Origin: Pseudomonas parafulva | GTDB taxonomy: Bacteria; Pseudomonadota; Gammaproteobacteria; Pseudomonadales; Pseudomonadaceae | NCBI RefSeq assembly: GCF_002021815.1 | Contig: NZ_CP019952.1 | Coordinates: 62,001 to 126,000, forward strand | Length of the DNA stretch: 64,000 nucleotides | Reading direction: 5' to 3' | Shown here: positions 1 to 8,564 of the stretch, one piece after another | How the letters are laid out: every line of letters begins with the position of its first letter | How positions within the stretch are numbered: the stretch's first letter is position 1 | The notes under the pieces: generated by a model | Database searches by the model: none | What the model was told of the DNA's origin: nothing | Seen by the model: the letters and a program-made list of their open reading frames with translations, nothing else | Translations under genes and position numbers: made by a program

Positions 1-1
1 C

Positions 2-220
2 AAGCTGACGCCCGAGCGTATCGACACTAAAGCCGAAGTCACCCTGAACAAGCAGGACGATGGTTTTGCCATCACTGCGGTGCACTTGGTGCTGAGCGCC
101 AAAGTACCAGGGGCGAGCGAAGAACAGTTCCTGGAAATCGCCAACAAGGCCAAGCAGGGCTGCCCCGTGTCCAAGGTGCTCAACGCCAACATTACCCTGG
201 ATGCCAAGCTGGTGAGCTGA
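2..220 (+). CDS. OsmC/Ohr family peroxiredoxin-like protein (3' part only)
   Basis: Only the last 72 residues are in the window; the gene enters from the left edge. The visible part has the typical OsmC C-terminus: a beta-rich stretch, then an ANKAKQGCPVSKVLNANI segment with the conserved second cysteine in CPVS, ending DAKLVS. In this family two cysteines reduce organic hydroperoxides using lipoylated or thiol partners. The first cysteine and the start lie outside the window, so activity cannot be judged. About 70 bases separate it from the next gene on the same strand. Confidence 0.85.
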   Translation, partial: KLTPERIDTKAEVTLNKQDDGFAITAVHLVLSAKVPGASEEQFLEIANKAKQGCPVSKVLNANITLDAKLVS

Positions 221-291
221 TCGCTCCAGCCGTGGGCGGTTTGCGGTAATCTGAAAACCCGGCAGCCTCGCTGCCTTTACTGGAGCCGCCC

Positions 292-525
292 ATGATTCGC
301 ATCGCTACCGCTTTACTGGTCTCCCTGGTGACAACTTCGGCACTGGCAGCAATCAAGCCATGCGAGGAGTTGAAGGCAGAAATCGAGGCCAAGATCCAGG
401 CCCAGGGTGTGCCGTCCTATACCCTGGAAATCGTGCCCAACAGCGAAGTGCAGGACCCCAACATGGTGGTCGGCAGCTGTGATGGAGGTGCCCGCAAGAT
501 CATTTATCAGAAGAATGATCAGTAA
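292..525 (+). CDS. DUF1161 small exported protein
   Basis: A 77-residue protein with a clear Sec signal peptide (MIRIATALLVSLVTTSALA, cleavage after ALA near residue 20). The mature part of about 57 residues has two cysteines (KPCEEL and GSCDGG) placed to form a disulfide, and a basic end (KIIYQKNDQ). This is the DUF1161 pattern, a short periplasmic family common in Pseudomonas and enterobacteria whose function is unknown to me. The SD-like GGAGCC lies 5-10 bases before the ATG. It stands alone between osmC and two convergent lipoprotein genes. Confidence 0.8.
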   Translation: MIRIATALLVSLVTTSALAAIKPCEELKAEIEAKIQAQGVPSYTLEIVPNSEVQDPNMVVGSCDGGARKIIYQKNDQ

Positions 526-555
526 GCCTGGCAACCGCTGGGACCCGGAGGGGGC

Positions 556-969
556 CTAGGGTATGCAGAAGACCCTGCTAGGTTCGTTGACGACCACGGT
601 CCTGGCTGAGTCATACAACAGCACCTGCGGTTCCATTACCGGCGCCCTTGCCTCAAGCCTATAACGCTCGCCCGCCTCGAAGTGATCGTAACGCACCGTC
701 AGGTAGCATGTACGGTCCCTGGGGTCGGTAGAGAACCCGCCCGCGTAGATCTCATAGTCGAAACGTACGATCAGTTCGTGCTTGCCGGGCGTCACCTGAA
801 AATAACGGCCGTCGTCCAGGCGTTTGCCATCGAGGCGGTCGGCCATGATGACCCTGCCGGGTGTCATGGTGTAAAGGTCTACCCAGGCCTGTTTAGGGTC
901 CTTGGGCGGTAAGGGGCTAGCACAAGCTCCCAGTGCACTGAGGGCGATCAGCATCATGGGCTGGCGCAT
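556..969 (-). CDS. putative lipoprotein, paralogue of the next gene
   Basis: Hypothetical 137-residue protein. I chose the internal ATG at 969 because it places a signal peptide and lipobox (LSALGAC) at the N-terminus; a longer frame to 1029 adds 20 residues and would hide the signal. The mature part contains PKQAWVDL, DGRYFQVTPGKHELIVRF and FEAGERYRLEA, all repeated in the protein encoded at 1026-1439. The GxHELxVRF pattern resembles small PEGA-like or beta-sandwich periplasmic domains, but I do not recognise a named family. Probably anchored in the outer membrane. Function unknown. Confidence 0.6.
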   Translation of the reverse strand: MRQPMMLIALSALGACASPLPPKDPKQAWVDLYTMTPGRVIMADRLDGKRLDDGRYFQVTPGKHELIVRFDYEIYAGGFSTDPRDRTCYLTVRYDHFEAGERYRLEARAPVMEPQVLLYDSARTVVVNEPSRVFCIP

Positions 970-1025
970 GGCAGGTTTTCCACTTGCAGTGAATACCTGA
1001 CAAGCATAGCGCTGTTTTGGATGCT

Positions 1026-1439
1026 TCACGTGCGCTGGCAGCCTGCCGGTTCACCCTGGCTGACCAGGTTCTGTTGCTGATCATAGAGCTTGATCCAGGG
1101 ACGGAAGCCGATGCTGCCAGCCTGCAACTGGTAAAGCTCGCCAGCATCGAAGCCCTTGAAGGCCACCTTGACCTGGCAATCACGCCACAGCGGGGCGTCA
1201 ACGGGGCCGATGTTACTGGGCGCCACCGGGAATTGATAGCGCACGGTCAGCTCATGGTTGCCGGGCGGTATTTGGAAATAACGGTTGTCGTCCCAGTCCC
1301 TTGCATCGACTTTTACCGCGTCCAGGGAAGTTTGCTCGCCTGGTTCAAGGTCGACCCACGCTTGAGAGGGGTCGGGGTCAGGCAATGTCGAACAGGCCGT
1401 TGTCAGCAGCAATGAACCGGCGACCCACAATGCGCGCAT
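1026..1439 (-). CDS. putative lipoprotein, tandem paralogue
   Basis: Hypothetical 137-residue lipoprotein, exactly the length of its downstream neighbour once the ATG at 1439 is used. The signal peptide ends in LLTTAC. Shared positions with the neighbour: PSQAWVDL, DDNRYFQIPPGNHELTVRY, FDAGELYQLQA and a cysteine four residues from the C-terminus. The 56-base gap and same orientation suggest one transcript and a tandem duplication. The longer frame reaching 1529 would overlap the divergent gene at 1506 and has no signal peptide at its start. Function unknown. Confidence 0.6.
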   Translation of the reverse strand: MRALWVAGSLLLTTACSTLPDPDPSQAWVDLEPGEQTSLDAVKVDARDWDDNRYFQIPPGNHELTVRYQFPVAPSNIGPVDAPLWRDCQVKVAFKGFDAGELYQLQAGSIGFRPWIKLYDQQQNLVSQGEPAGCQRT

Positions 1440-1505
1440 GGCGAAACTCCCCTTCGGCGAGATAATCTTTAGGCGAATGGGGTTGAGCGAATCAGACGGT
1501 AGACG

Positions 1506-2606
1506 ATGCTTGGAACAGTGCTTGTGCAACGCTCAGACCCTGGGGCACTCGACCGTGTTTTCACCCGGTTTGTTCCGCTACTGCTCGTCGCGCTGCTCAA
1601 CGGTTGCAGCAGCGCTGGCTACTATGGCCAGCTGGCAGTCGGCCAGTGGGAGCTGCTGCAGGCGCGTCGGCCCCTGACGAAGGTGATGGCCGACCCTGCC
1701 ACGTCCGAGCCGTTGCGCGCTCGGCTGGCGTACGCCCTGCAGGCACGGACATTCGCCACCCGGCAACTGAAATTACCCGACAACCGAAGCTACACGACGT
1801 ACGCCGATTTGGGCCGCCCGTACGTTGTATGGAATGTATTCGCCACCCCCGAGTTGTCGCTGCAGCCGGTCACCCACTGTTTTCCCATTGCAGGGTGCGT
1901 GGCCTACCGTGGCTACTACCGTCAGGGCGCAGCACGGGGTGCAGCGGCGTTGATGCGCCAGCAGCACCTTGACGTCTATGTGGGCGGGGTAGAAACCTAT
2001 TCGACCCTGGGCTGGTTCGATGACCCGATCCTGTCATCGATGATGGGCTGGGGTGAAGAGCGTCTGGCCACGCTGATCTTTCATGAGCTGGCTCATCAGC
2101 GTGTCTACGTGCAGGACGATACGGCCTTCAACGAGTCGTTCGCGTCGTTCGTCGAGCAGCAAGGCACGCGGCAATGGCGGCTGAGCCGTGGGCTGGGGGC
2201 CACCGGCGAAGACCATGGCCCCCAGCGCGAGCAGTTCATCCGCCTGGTGCTGGCCACGCGGGCACGGCTACAGGCGATTTATGCGGCGCCCACCGATGAT
2301 GAAACCAAGCGCTTGGCCAAGCGGGCCGAGTTCGAGCGGCTACGGCGCGATTACCGTTTGCTGCGCGATGGCCCCTGGAGAGGCGATACGCGTTACGACG
2401 CCTGGGTATATGGGCCGATGAACAATGCGAAATTGCTGCCATTCGGGCTGTACGATCAGTGGGTGCCGGCTTTTTCGGCTTTATTTCGCCAGGCCGAAGG
2501 TGACTGGGAGCGATTCTATGAGCGCGTTGGGCAACTGGCGTCATTGCCCATCGCTGCGCGCACTGCAGCCCTGCAAGGGTTGATGCCAGGGGCTAGTGCG
2601 CGTTAG
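1506..2606 (+). CDS. putative zinc aminopeptidase, PF10023-type lipoprotein
   Basis: A 366-residue protein with an N-terminal hydrophobic stretch and lipobox (ALLNGCSS, about residues 30-37), so probably a lipoprotein. The key motif LIFHELAHQRVYV gives a HExxH zinc site, followed about 14 residues later by FNESFASFVE with the likely third glutamate ligand. This matches the putative aminopeptidase family PF10023. The GWFDDPILSSMMGW segment before the motif is also typical. The start is uncertain: in-frame GTG codons lie at 1518 and 1524. Transcribed divergently from the lipoprotein pair. Confidence 0.8.
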   Translation: MLGTVLVQRSDPGALDRVFTRFVPLLLVALLNGCSSAGYYGQLAVGQWELLQARRPLTKVMADPATSEPLRARLAYALQARTFATRQLKLPDNRSYTTYADLGRPYVVWNVFATPELSLQPVTHCFPIAGCVAYRGYYRQGAARGAAALMRQQHLDVYVGGVETYSTLGWFDDPILSSMMGWGEERLATLIFHELAHQRVYVQDDTAFNESFASFVEQQGTRQWRLSRGLGATGEDHGPQREQFIRLVLATRARLQAIYAAPTDDETKRLAKRAEFERLRRDYRLLRDGPWRGDTRYDAWVYGPMNNAKLLPFGLYDQWVPAFSALFRQAEGDWERFYERVGQLASLPIAARTAALQGLMPGASAR

Positions 2607-2622
2607 CCGGTTGCCCGGCCCT

Positions 2623-3279
2623 TCAGCGCGATCGCATGCTGAACGCCTCGTGCAGCTCGGCCAGGGACGCGAAATGAAACGCCGGCGCTTCTGCCATCAG
2701 TTCCTCGCGGCTTCCGAACCCATACCCAACTGCCACGGCCTGCACGCCGTTACTGCGGGCACCGATCAGGTCATGCTTGCGATCGCCGATCATAAGCGTG
2801 TGTGCCGGGTCCAGCCCTTCTTCGTCCAGCAGGTGGCGAATCAGCTCGACCTTGTTGGTTCGCGTACCGTCCAGCTCGCTGCCGTAGATCACTTTGAAAT
2901 GCTGGTCGAAGGCGAAGTGGCGGGCAATTTCGCGCGCGAATTCCCACGGCTTTGAAGTCGCTATGTAGAGCGTGCGGCCTTGGCCATTGAGGGTTTCGAG
3001 CAGCTGCGGCACCCCGTCGAACACGAGGTTTTCGTACAGGCCCGTGACGCGAAAGCGCTCACGGTAAAAGTTGACGGCCTCCCAGGCCTTGGCTTCGTCG
3101 AAACCGTAGAACTGCATGAACGCCTGCAACAACGGCGGGCCGATGAAGTGTTCAAGGCGAGAGAGGTCTGGTTCGTCGATACCCAGCTTCGCCAAGGCGT
3201 ACTGGATGGAACGGGTGATACCCAGGCGGGGGTCGGTCAGGGTGCCGTCGAGGTCGAACAGAATGTTTTGCTGGTGCAT
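2623..3279 (-). CDS. HAD-superfamily phosphatase, phosphoglycolate phosphatase-like
   Basis: 218 residues from the ATG at 3279, which puts the catalytic motif at the N-terminus as usual (NILFDLDGTLTDP; nucleophile and acid/base aspartates). HAD motif II is seen at YIATSKPWEFA and motif IV at MIGDRKHDLIGA, with a helical cap domain between. This is the Gph/PGMB-like subfamily; the in vivo substrate cannot be told from sequence. A longer frame to 3312 would add 11 non-conserved residues. Convergent with the peptidase gene at 1506, with a gap of 16 bases. Confidence 0.8.
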   Translation of the reverse strand: MHQQNILFDLDGTLTDPRLGITRSIQYALAKLGIDEPDLSRLEHFIGPPLLQAFMQFYGFDEAKAWEAVNFYRERFRVTGLYENLVFDGVPQLLETLNGQGRTLYIATSKPWEFAREIARHFAFDQHFKVIYGSELDGTRTNKVELIRHLLDEEGLDPAHTLMIGDRKHDLIGARSNGVQAVAVGYGFGSREELMAEAPAFHFASLAELHEAFSMRSR

Positions 3280-3395
3280 AGGGAAGGTGTCCGCTTGGTT
3301 GCTGCGCCGCATGCTGGCGGGCGAGCCGATGCCCGCATGGCTGAGTCAGAGCCCGATACCGGCAGCTGCGCGGCCGGCGGGCTGTGGAAAAACGA

Positions 3396-3944
3396 TCAGT
3401 CCGGCTGATCGAAGCCCTCGGCCAGGTGCTGGTCCTTGAGCTTCACGTAGTTGCCGGCGCTGTAGGCGAAGAAGGCACGTTCCTGGTCGTTCAACAACCG
3501 GACCTGCCTGACCGGGCTGCCCATGTACAGGTAGCCGCTGACCAGGCGCTTGCCCGGTGGCACCAGGCTTGCGGCGCCAATGATCACCTCGTCCTCGACG
3601 ATGGCGCCGTCCATGACGGTACTGCCCATGCCGACCAGTATGCGGTTGCCCAGTGTGCAGCCGTGCAGCATGACCTTGTGCCCGATGGTGACTTCGTCAC
3701 CGATGATCAGCGCAAAGCCATCCGGGTTGAACGGGCTGGCGTGGGTGATGTGCAGCACGCTGGCGTCCTGCACACTGGTGCGCGCACCGATACGGATGCG
3801 GTGCATGTCGCCTCGCACTACCACCAATGGCCAGACCGAACTGTCTTCGCCGATCTCGACATCGCCTAGTACCACCGCCGAGCGGTCGACGAAGGCCCGC
3901 GCTCCGAGCTTGGGACGGTGTTGCTGGAAGCTTCGAATGGCCAT
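3396..3944 (-). CDS. gamma-carbonic anhydrase family protein (YrdA/CaiE type)
   Basis: 182 residues beginning MAIRSFQQHRPKLG. It is a left-handed beta-helix with hexapeptide repeats (IGEDSSVWP, IGARTSVQDASVLH, IGDEVTIGHKVMLHG, VGMGSTVMDGAIV). Zinc histidines are seen in VLHITHASP and in IGHKVMLHG. Such proteins form trimers; some hydrate CO2, and many in Pseudomonas have no proven activity. Transcribed divergently from prlC with about 100 bases between. The same reading frame stays open far upstream, antisense to prlC, but only this part is conserved; an alternative ATG at 3959 would add five residues. Confidence 0.9.
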   Translation of the reverse strand: MAIRSFQQHRPKLGARAFVDRSAVVLGDVEIGEDSSVWPLVVVRGDMHRIRIGARTSVQDASVLHITHASPFNPDGFALIIGDEVTIGHKVMLHGCTLGNRILVGMGSTVMDGAIVEDEVIIGAASLVPPGKRLVSGYLYMGSPVRQVRLLNDQERAFFAYSAGNYVKLKDQHLAEGFDQPD

Positions 3945-4046
3945 GATAGTGTTCCTCATGTGTGCCGATAGGCTGGCTGCCTGCTGCGGTCGGCGTCGAT
4001 TGTAATTAAGATGGGGCTGTGTTTCTTCTGCCAAGGTATCCAAACC

Positions 4047-6098
4047 GTGACTGCGAACAACCCGCTTCTGCAATCCCACGATCTGCCGCCCTTCTCGCAA
4101 ATTCGTGCAGAGCACGTGCTGCCGGCGATCGAAGCGATCCTGGCCGACAACCGTAAAGCCATTGCCAGGATTCTTGAAGAACAAGGCGCAGCGCCTACAT
4201 GGGCAGGCCTGGTGCTGGCCATGGATGAACTGAACGACCGCCTCGGGGCCGCCTGGAGCCCGGTGAGCCACCTCAATGCAGTGTGCAACAGCCCAGAGCT
4301 GCGTGAAGCCTACGAGGCCTGCCTGCCAGCGCTGAGCGCCTACTCTACGGAGCTTGGGCAGAACCGTGCGTTGTTCGATGCCTACCAGGCACTGGCTGCA
4401 AGCCCCGAGGCTGCCACGTTCGATGTGGCGCAAAAGACCATCCTTGAACATGCGTTGCGTGACTTCCGCCTGTCGGGCATCGACCTGCCTGCCGCAAAGC
4501 AGCAGCGCTACGCCGAGGTGCAGAGCAAGCTCAGCGAGCTGGGCAGCCGGTTCTCCAACCAGCTGTTGGATGCCACCCAGGCGTGGAGCAAGCACGTCAC
4601 CGACGAAGCCGCGCTCGACGGCCTGCCTGACTCGGCCAAGGCCCAGATGGCCGCCGCTGCCGCCGCCAAGGGCCTCGATGGCTGGCTGATCACCCTCGAA
4701 TTCCCCAGCTACTATGCGGTGATGACCTACGCCAGCGACCGCGCGCTGCGCGAAGAGCTGTATGCAGCCTACTGCACCCGCGCGTCGGACCAGGGCCCGA
4801 ACGCGGGGCAGTTCGACAACGGTCCGGTGATGCAGCAGATTCTCGATCTGCGCCAGGAGCTTGCCGAACTGCTGGGCTATAAGAATTACGCCGAGCTGAG
4901 CCTGGCGACCAAGATGGCCGAGTCCAGCGACCAGGTGTTGAGCTTCCTGCGCGATCTGGCCAAACGCTCCAAGCCCTTCGCCGCCCGCGACCTGGCCCAG
5001 CTCAAGGCCTATGCTGCCGAGCAAGGTTGTCCGGAGCTGGCCAGTTGGGATGCCGGGTACTTTGGTGAGAAGCTGCGAGAGCAGCGCTACAGCGTGTCCC
5101 AGGAAGCACTGCGCGCCTACTTCCCCATCGACAAGGTACTGGGTGGCCTGTTCAGCATCGTGCAGCGCCTGTATGGCATCGAGATCAACGAGCTCAAGCA
5201 GTTCGACGCCTGGCACCCGGATGTACGCCTGTTCGAGATCAAGGAGAACGGCCAGCATGTAGGGCGCTTCTTCTTCGACCTCTATGCCCGCGCCAACAAG
5301 CGTGGTGGTGCCTGGATGGACGGGGCGCGTGACCGTCGCGTAACGGCGCAAGGCCAACTGCAAAGCCCGGTGGCCAACCTGGTGTGCAACTTCACCCCTG
5401 CCGCGCCGGGCAAACCTGCCCTGCTGACCCATGACGAGGTCACGACGCTGTTCCATGAGTTCGGCCACGGCTTGCACCACCTGTTGACCCGCATCGATCA
5501 CGCCGGGGTGTCTGGTATCAACGGCGTGGCATGGGATGCGGTAGAGCTGCCCAGCCAGTTCATGGAGAACTGGTGCTGGGAGCCCGAAGGCCTTGCCTTG
5601 ATTTCCGGCCATTACGAAACCGGCGAGGCGCTGCCGCAGGACCTGCTGGACAAGATGCTGGCGGCGAAGAACTTCCAGTCCGGCATGATGATGGTGCGTC
5701 AGCTCGAGTTCTCGCTGTTCGACTTCGAACTCCACGCCAGCCACGGTGACGGCCGTACGGTGCTGCAAGTGCTCGAAGGGGTGCGCGATGAAGTGTCGGT
5801 CATGCGCCCACCGGCCTATAACCGCTTCCCGAACAGCTTTGCGCACATCTTTGCGGGCGGTTACGCAGCAGGCTACTACAGCTACAAATGGGCTGAAGTG
5901 TTGTCGGCCGATGCCTTTTCGCGGTTCGAGGAAGAAGGCGTGTTCAATGCCGAAACAGGTCGGGCGTTCCGTGAAGCGGTGCTGGCTCGAGGCGGCTCTC
6001 GTGCGCCGATGGTGTTGTTCGTCGACTTCCGCGGGCGCGAGCCGTCCATTGACGCCTTGCTGCGCCACAGCGGCCTGGCCGAAGAATCGGCAGCATGA
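4047..6098 (+). CDS. prlC: oligopeptidase A (M3 family)
   Basis: Cytoplasmic zinc oligopeptidase that degrades short peptides, including cleaved signal peptides. 683 residues from the GTG at 4047, giving VTANNPLLQSHDLPPFSQI, the usual PrlC N-terminus; the frame extends 12 codons further up but without family similarity. The zinc site is HEFGHGLHHLL (H470, E471, H474), followed by VELPSQFMENW with the third ligand glutamate, and AGGYAAGYYSYKWAEV near the C-terminus holds the substrate-binding tyrosines. Its stop overlaps the start of the yheV gene (ATGA), so both are cotranscribed. A diverged paralogue lies 120 bases beyond yheV. Confidence 0.95.
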   Translation: MTANNPLLQSHDLPPFSQIRAEHVLPAIEAILADNRKAIARILEEQGAAPTWAGLVLAMDELNDRLGAAWSPVSHLNAVCNSPELREAYEACLPALSAYSTELGQNRALFDAYQALAASPEAATFDVAQKTILEHALRDFRLSGIDLPAAKQQRYAEVQSKLSELGSRFSNQLLDATQAWSKHVTDEAALDGLPDSAKAQMAAAAAAKGLDGWLITLEFPSYYAVMTYASDRALREELYAAYCTRASDQGPNAGQFDNGPVMQQILDLRQELAELLGYKNYAELSLATKMAESSDQVLSFLRDLAKRSKPFAARDLAQLKAYAAEQGCPELASWDAGYFGEKLREQRYSVSQEALRAYFPIDKVLGGLFSIVQRLYGIEINELKQFDAWHPDVRLFEIKENGQHVGRFFFDLYARANKRGGAWMDGARDRRVTAQGQLQSPVANLVCNFTPAAPGKPALLTHDEVTTLFHEFGHGLHHLLTRIDHAGVSGINGVAWDAVELPSQFMENWCWEPEGLALISGHYETGEALPQDLLDKMLAAKNFQSGMMMVRQLEFSLFDFELHASHGDGRTVLQVLEGVRDEVSVMRPPAYNRFPNSFAHIFAGGYAAGYYSYKWAEVLSADAFSRFEEEGVFNAETGRAFREAVLARGGSRAPMVLFVDFRGREPSIDALLRHSGLAEESAA

Positions 6099-6376
6099 GC
6101 GAGGACGCCGTGAACAAGACCAAGAAGCGCTTCATCGCTGGCGCGGTATGCCCGGCATGCAGTGAAGCCGACAAGCTGATGATGTGGAACGAAGACGGCG
6201 TGCCGCACCGCGAGTGTGTGGCGTGCGGTTTTACGGACACGCTCAATGAGCAGGGCTTGTCGGTGCCCAGCGAACTGGGCACGCGGGTCAACCAACAAGC
6301 GCCCAAGCCGGCAGCGGCGAAGGTGCAGACCGTGCAGTTCTTTCCCAATCCGAAGCTGAAGAAACCGGCCGATTGA
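6095..6376 (+). CDS. yheV: YheV-like zinc-ribbon protein (DUF2387)
   Basis: A 93-residue protein with two CxxC pairs (AVCPACSEADK and ECVACGFTD) forming a zinc ribbon near the N-terminus, then a variable tail ending FFPNPKLKKPAD. This is the DUF2387/YheV family, which sits next to prlC in many gammaproteobacteria. Its role is not known to me. The start overlaps the prlC stop by four bases, indicating translational coupling. A GC-rich hairpin directly downstream ends the unit. Confidence 0.85.
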   Translation: MSEDAVNKTKKRFIAGAVCPACSEADKLMMWNEDGVPHRECVACGFTDTLNEQGLSVPSELGTRVNQQAPKPAAAKVQTVQFFPNPKLKKPAD

Positions 6377-6382
6377 CCGCTG

Positions 6383-6411
6383 CACCGCTCGGGCGCAAGG
6401 CCCGGGCGGTG
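6383..6411 (+). terminator. hairpin after prlC-yheV
   Basis: Inverted repeat CACCGCTCGGGC / GCCCGGGCGGTG with a five-base loop, beginning seven bases after the yheV stop. There is no long T-run after it, so it may be a weak or Rho-assisted terminator or an mRNA 3'-end stabiliser. Confidence 0.55.
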
Positions 6412-6496
6412 GGGCTGGTGGTAATTAATCGCGACCTGCACGCTCACGCAGTCGCCCACGCTTGCCAGCTCCCATTATCGAGCAAGGTAAAGCGTG

Positions 6497-8503
6497 ATGA
6501 GCAACCCGCTTCTGCAAGATGGCAACGTGCCCGTCGACTACCCCTCCATCACGGTTCAAAGCATGCAGAATGCGTTCGACCAAGTCCTTGAGCGGTATGC
6601 ACAAGGCATCGAGCGCGTGATCAACAGCCAGCCATCGATGCCAACATGGGATGACCTGGTGTTGGCCATGGATGATCTGGACGCTCAGTTGTACGCAGTG
6701 CTTTATGGGGTAATGCCATTTCTGGGCAAAGGGCAGGCCTGGAGTGACCCTATCCTGGCGTTTCACATTGCTGCCAACTCCGCGTTGGACTCAAGGTTTT
6801 GCAACGAGCAGCTTCAGTCGCTGTATGAACAGCTGGCGTACAGCGATATCGGCCGTAATCTCGATAGCCGCCAGCGGGCAACATTGCGCTGGCACGTGGA
6901 AAGGTTTCGCGTCAGTGGTGCTTCGCTGCCCAAAAGCGACAAGGCGCGGCTGCTCGACCTGCAACGCCAGATAACCGAGCTTGAAGAACGGTATCTGCTC
7001 AATCTCGATCATCCGGACGTGGTCGTCGATGACATCACTCAGCTGCGCGGTCTATCCCAACGCAGTCTCGATGAGCTGAACGAACGGGCAAGGCAGCGTG
7101 GCAATAACGGGTGGTCCATACCCTGCGAAAGCTGGGCTGTCGACCGTGTGCTGGAAGAGGCCGAGCTGGGTGCTATCCGTGAGCAGGTGTACCGGGCTTT
7201 CCATGGACGTGGCGTCAATACCGGTTCGTCACCAGATAATGGTCAGGTGCTGCAGCAACTGGCACTTCTGCGCCATGAACGAGCGACGCTGTTGGCGTTC
7301 TCCGATCACATGAACCTGAGCTTGGCGCGCAAAAGTGCAGGTTCGCCAGGCCAGGTTCGTGCATTCCTGCAAAGTTTGGCTGCTGGCATGAAACCCCTGG
7401 TGCAGCAGTGGCGCTCAGACCTTGAGCGTGACGCACAGAAATTGGGTCTGGATGACATGCAGCCCTGGGACCTACGCTTTGCCCAAAAGCAACTGCGAGA
7501 CGCGGCCAAGATAGTGTCGAAGGAGGCGCTGCGCGAATTTTTCCCAATGGCTGCCGTGATCGACGCGCTGATCCAGCTGGCCAGGCGGCTCTTTGGCCTG
7601 GAGTTGAGGGCCACCCCTGCCCCTGTATGGGCACCCTCAGTTCTGGCTTTTGAGGCATTCCAGCACAACGCACGCATTGGCTTGCTCTATCTCGATGCTG
7701 TACAGCATGCCGGTAAGCAGGCAGATGCGGTGTTCACAACCTATGTGCGTAACCGCAGGGTCGACGCGGAAGGGATTTACCAGCAAGCGGTGGTGATGGT
7801 CTTCAGTGATGTGCCCGAAGGTAGCGCAGGCGCACAGCCATTGTTGGATCACCTCGCGCTGCGCAAGCTGTACCACGAGTTTGGCCATGCGTTACATCAC
7901 CTTCTGGTGCGTACCGACAACCAGGTTCAGTCGGGCGTGATCGAACTCGGTACGGACGGGACGGAGCTATTTGGCAAGCTTTTCGAACGTTGGGTGTGGA
8001 ACGCCGCCTATCTCGTCAGCATCTCCTCCCACCATTCGGACGGGCGTCAGATTGATAGGGAGCAGGTCGAGCGGTGCATCGCGCGCTATAAGCGCGAGGC
8101 CATTGGCGAAGCCGCGCTTGAGCTGAGCAAAGCCTTGTTCGACGTGGATCTGCACACGAAACCAGGTGACGGGAAAACCCCTCGCCAGCGATTCGCTCAA
8201 TCGCGCGAACAGTGTGGTTATTGGCCCCTGCACGCCCATGAGCACCCAGCCCACGCCTTCGACCACCTGGCTACCGGGTATGACGCCGGCTATTACGCCT
8301 ATCTCTGGGCAGATGTATGTGCCGTGGATATCTTTACCCGCTTCGAGCAAACGGGGTTACTTGATCGTGCGCTTGGACAGGTGCTGTTCGAGTCACTAAT
8401 CGCCCCAGGGGCATCGCGCCCATTGCGTGAAGGGGTGAGACAGTTTCTAGGCCGTGAGACCAGCCTGCACCCTTACCTCCAGTGGCTTCAGGCTGCCGGA
8501 TAA
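6497..8503 (+). CDS. M3-family metallopeptidase, diverged PrlC paralogue
   Basis: 668 residues, aligned over its whole length with the PrlC encoded upstream but only moderately similar. It keeps the N-terminal NPLLQ, a zinc site HEFGHALHHLL (H460, E461, H464), a glutamate in TELFGKLFERW at the place of the third ligand, and YDAGYYAYLWADV. The VPSQ/LPSQ element of normal PrlC is lost (LFGK), so substrate choice probably differs. The start ATG at 6497 follows an AAGGT Shine-Dalgarno; a GTG sits one codon earlier. Probably an old tandem duplicate with relaxed or altered function, not obviously dead. Confidence 0.85.
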   Translation: MSNPLLQDGNVPVDYPSITVQSMQNAFDQVLERYAQGIERVINSQPSMPTWDDLVLAMDDLDAQLYAVLYGVMPFLGKGQAWSDPILAFHIAANSALDSRFCNEQLQSLYEQLAYSDIGRNLDSRQRATLRWHVERFRVSGASLPKSDKARLLDLQRQITELEERYLLNLDHPDVVVDDITQLRGLSQRSLDELNERARQRGNNGWSIPCESWAVDRVLEEAELGAIREQVYRAFHGRGVNTGSSPDNGQVLQQLALLRHERATLLAFSDHMNLSLARKSAGSPGQVRAFLQSLAAGMKPLVQQWRSDLERDAQKLGLDDMQPWDLRFAQKQLRDAAKIVSKEALREFFPMAAVIDALIQLARRLFGLELRATPAPVWAPSVLAFEAFQHNARIGLLYLDAVQHAGKQADAVFTTYVRNRRVDAEGIYQQAVVMVFSDVPEGSAGAQPLLDHLALRKLYHEFGHALHHLLVRTDNQVQSGVIELGTDGTELFGKLFERWVWNAAYLVSISSHHSDGRQIDREQVERCIARYKREAIGEAALELSKALFDVDLHTKPGDGKTPRQRFAQSREQCGYWPLHAHEHPAHAFDHLATGYDAGYYAYLWADVCAVDIFTRFEQTGLLDRALGQVLFESLIAPGASRPLREGVRQFLGRETSLHPYLQWLQAAG

Positions 8504-8534
8504 TCGGGCTGGCAATTACCCGGCATGCCCTTTA

Positions 8535-8550
8535 CTGTACATGCATACAG
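8535..8550 (+). promoter_or_regulatory. LexA (SOS) box upstream of the radical SAM gene
   Basis: CTGTACATGCATACAG is a near-perfect palindrome matching the CTG-N10-CAG LexA box of gammaproteobacteria (consensus CTGTATATATATACAG). It ends 14 bases before the chosen ATG at 8565, so bound LexA would cover the promoter or leader. From memory, the P. aeruginosa orthologue PA0069 belongs to the LexA regulon, which agrees. Confidence 0.85.
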
Positions 8551-8564
8551 TAAAGGGTTTAGCC

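Noticed and set aside
3396..6068. Single minus-strand frame of 890 codons
   Set aside because: Only its last 182 codons (gamma-carbonic anhydrase) are real. The rest is antisense to prlC, is rich in Gln, His, Arg and Val as shadow frames are in high-GC DNA, and has no motif.
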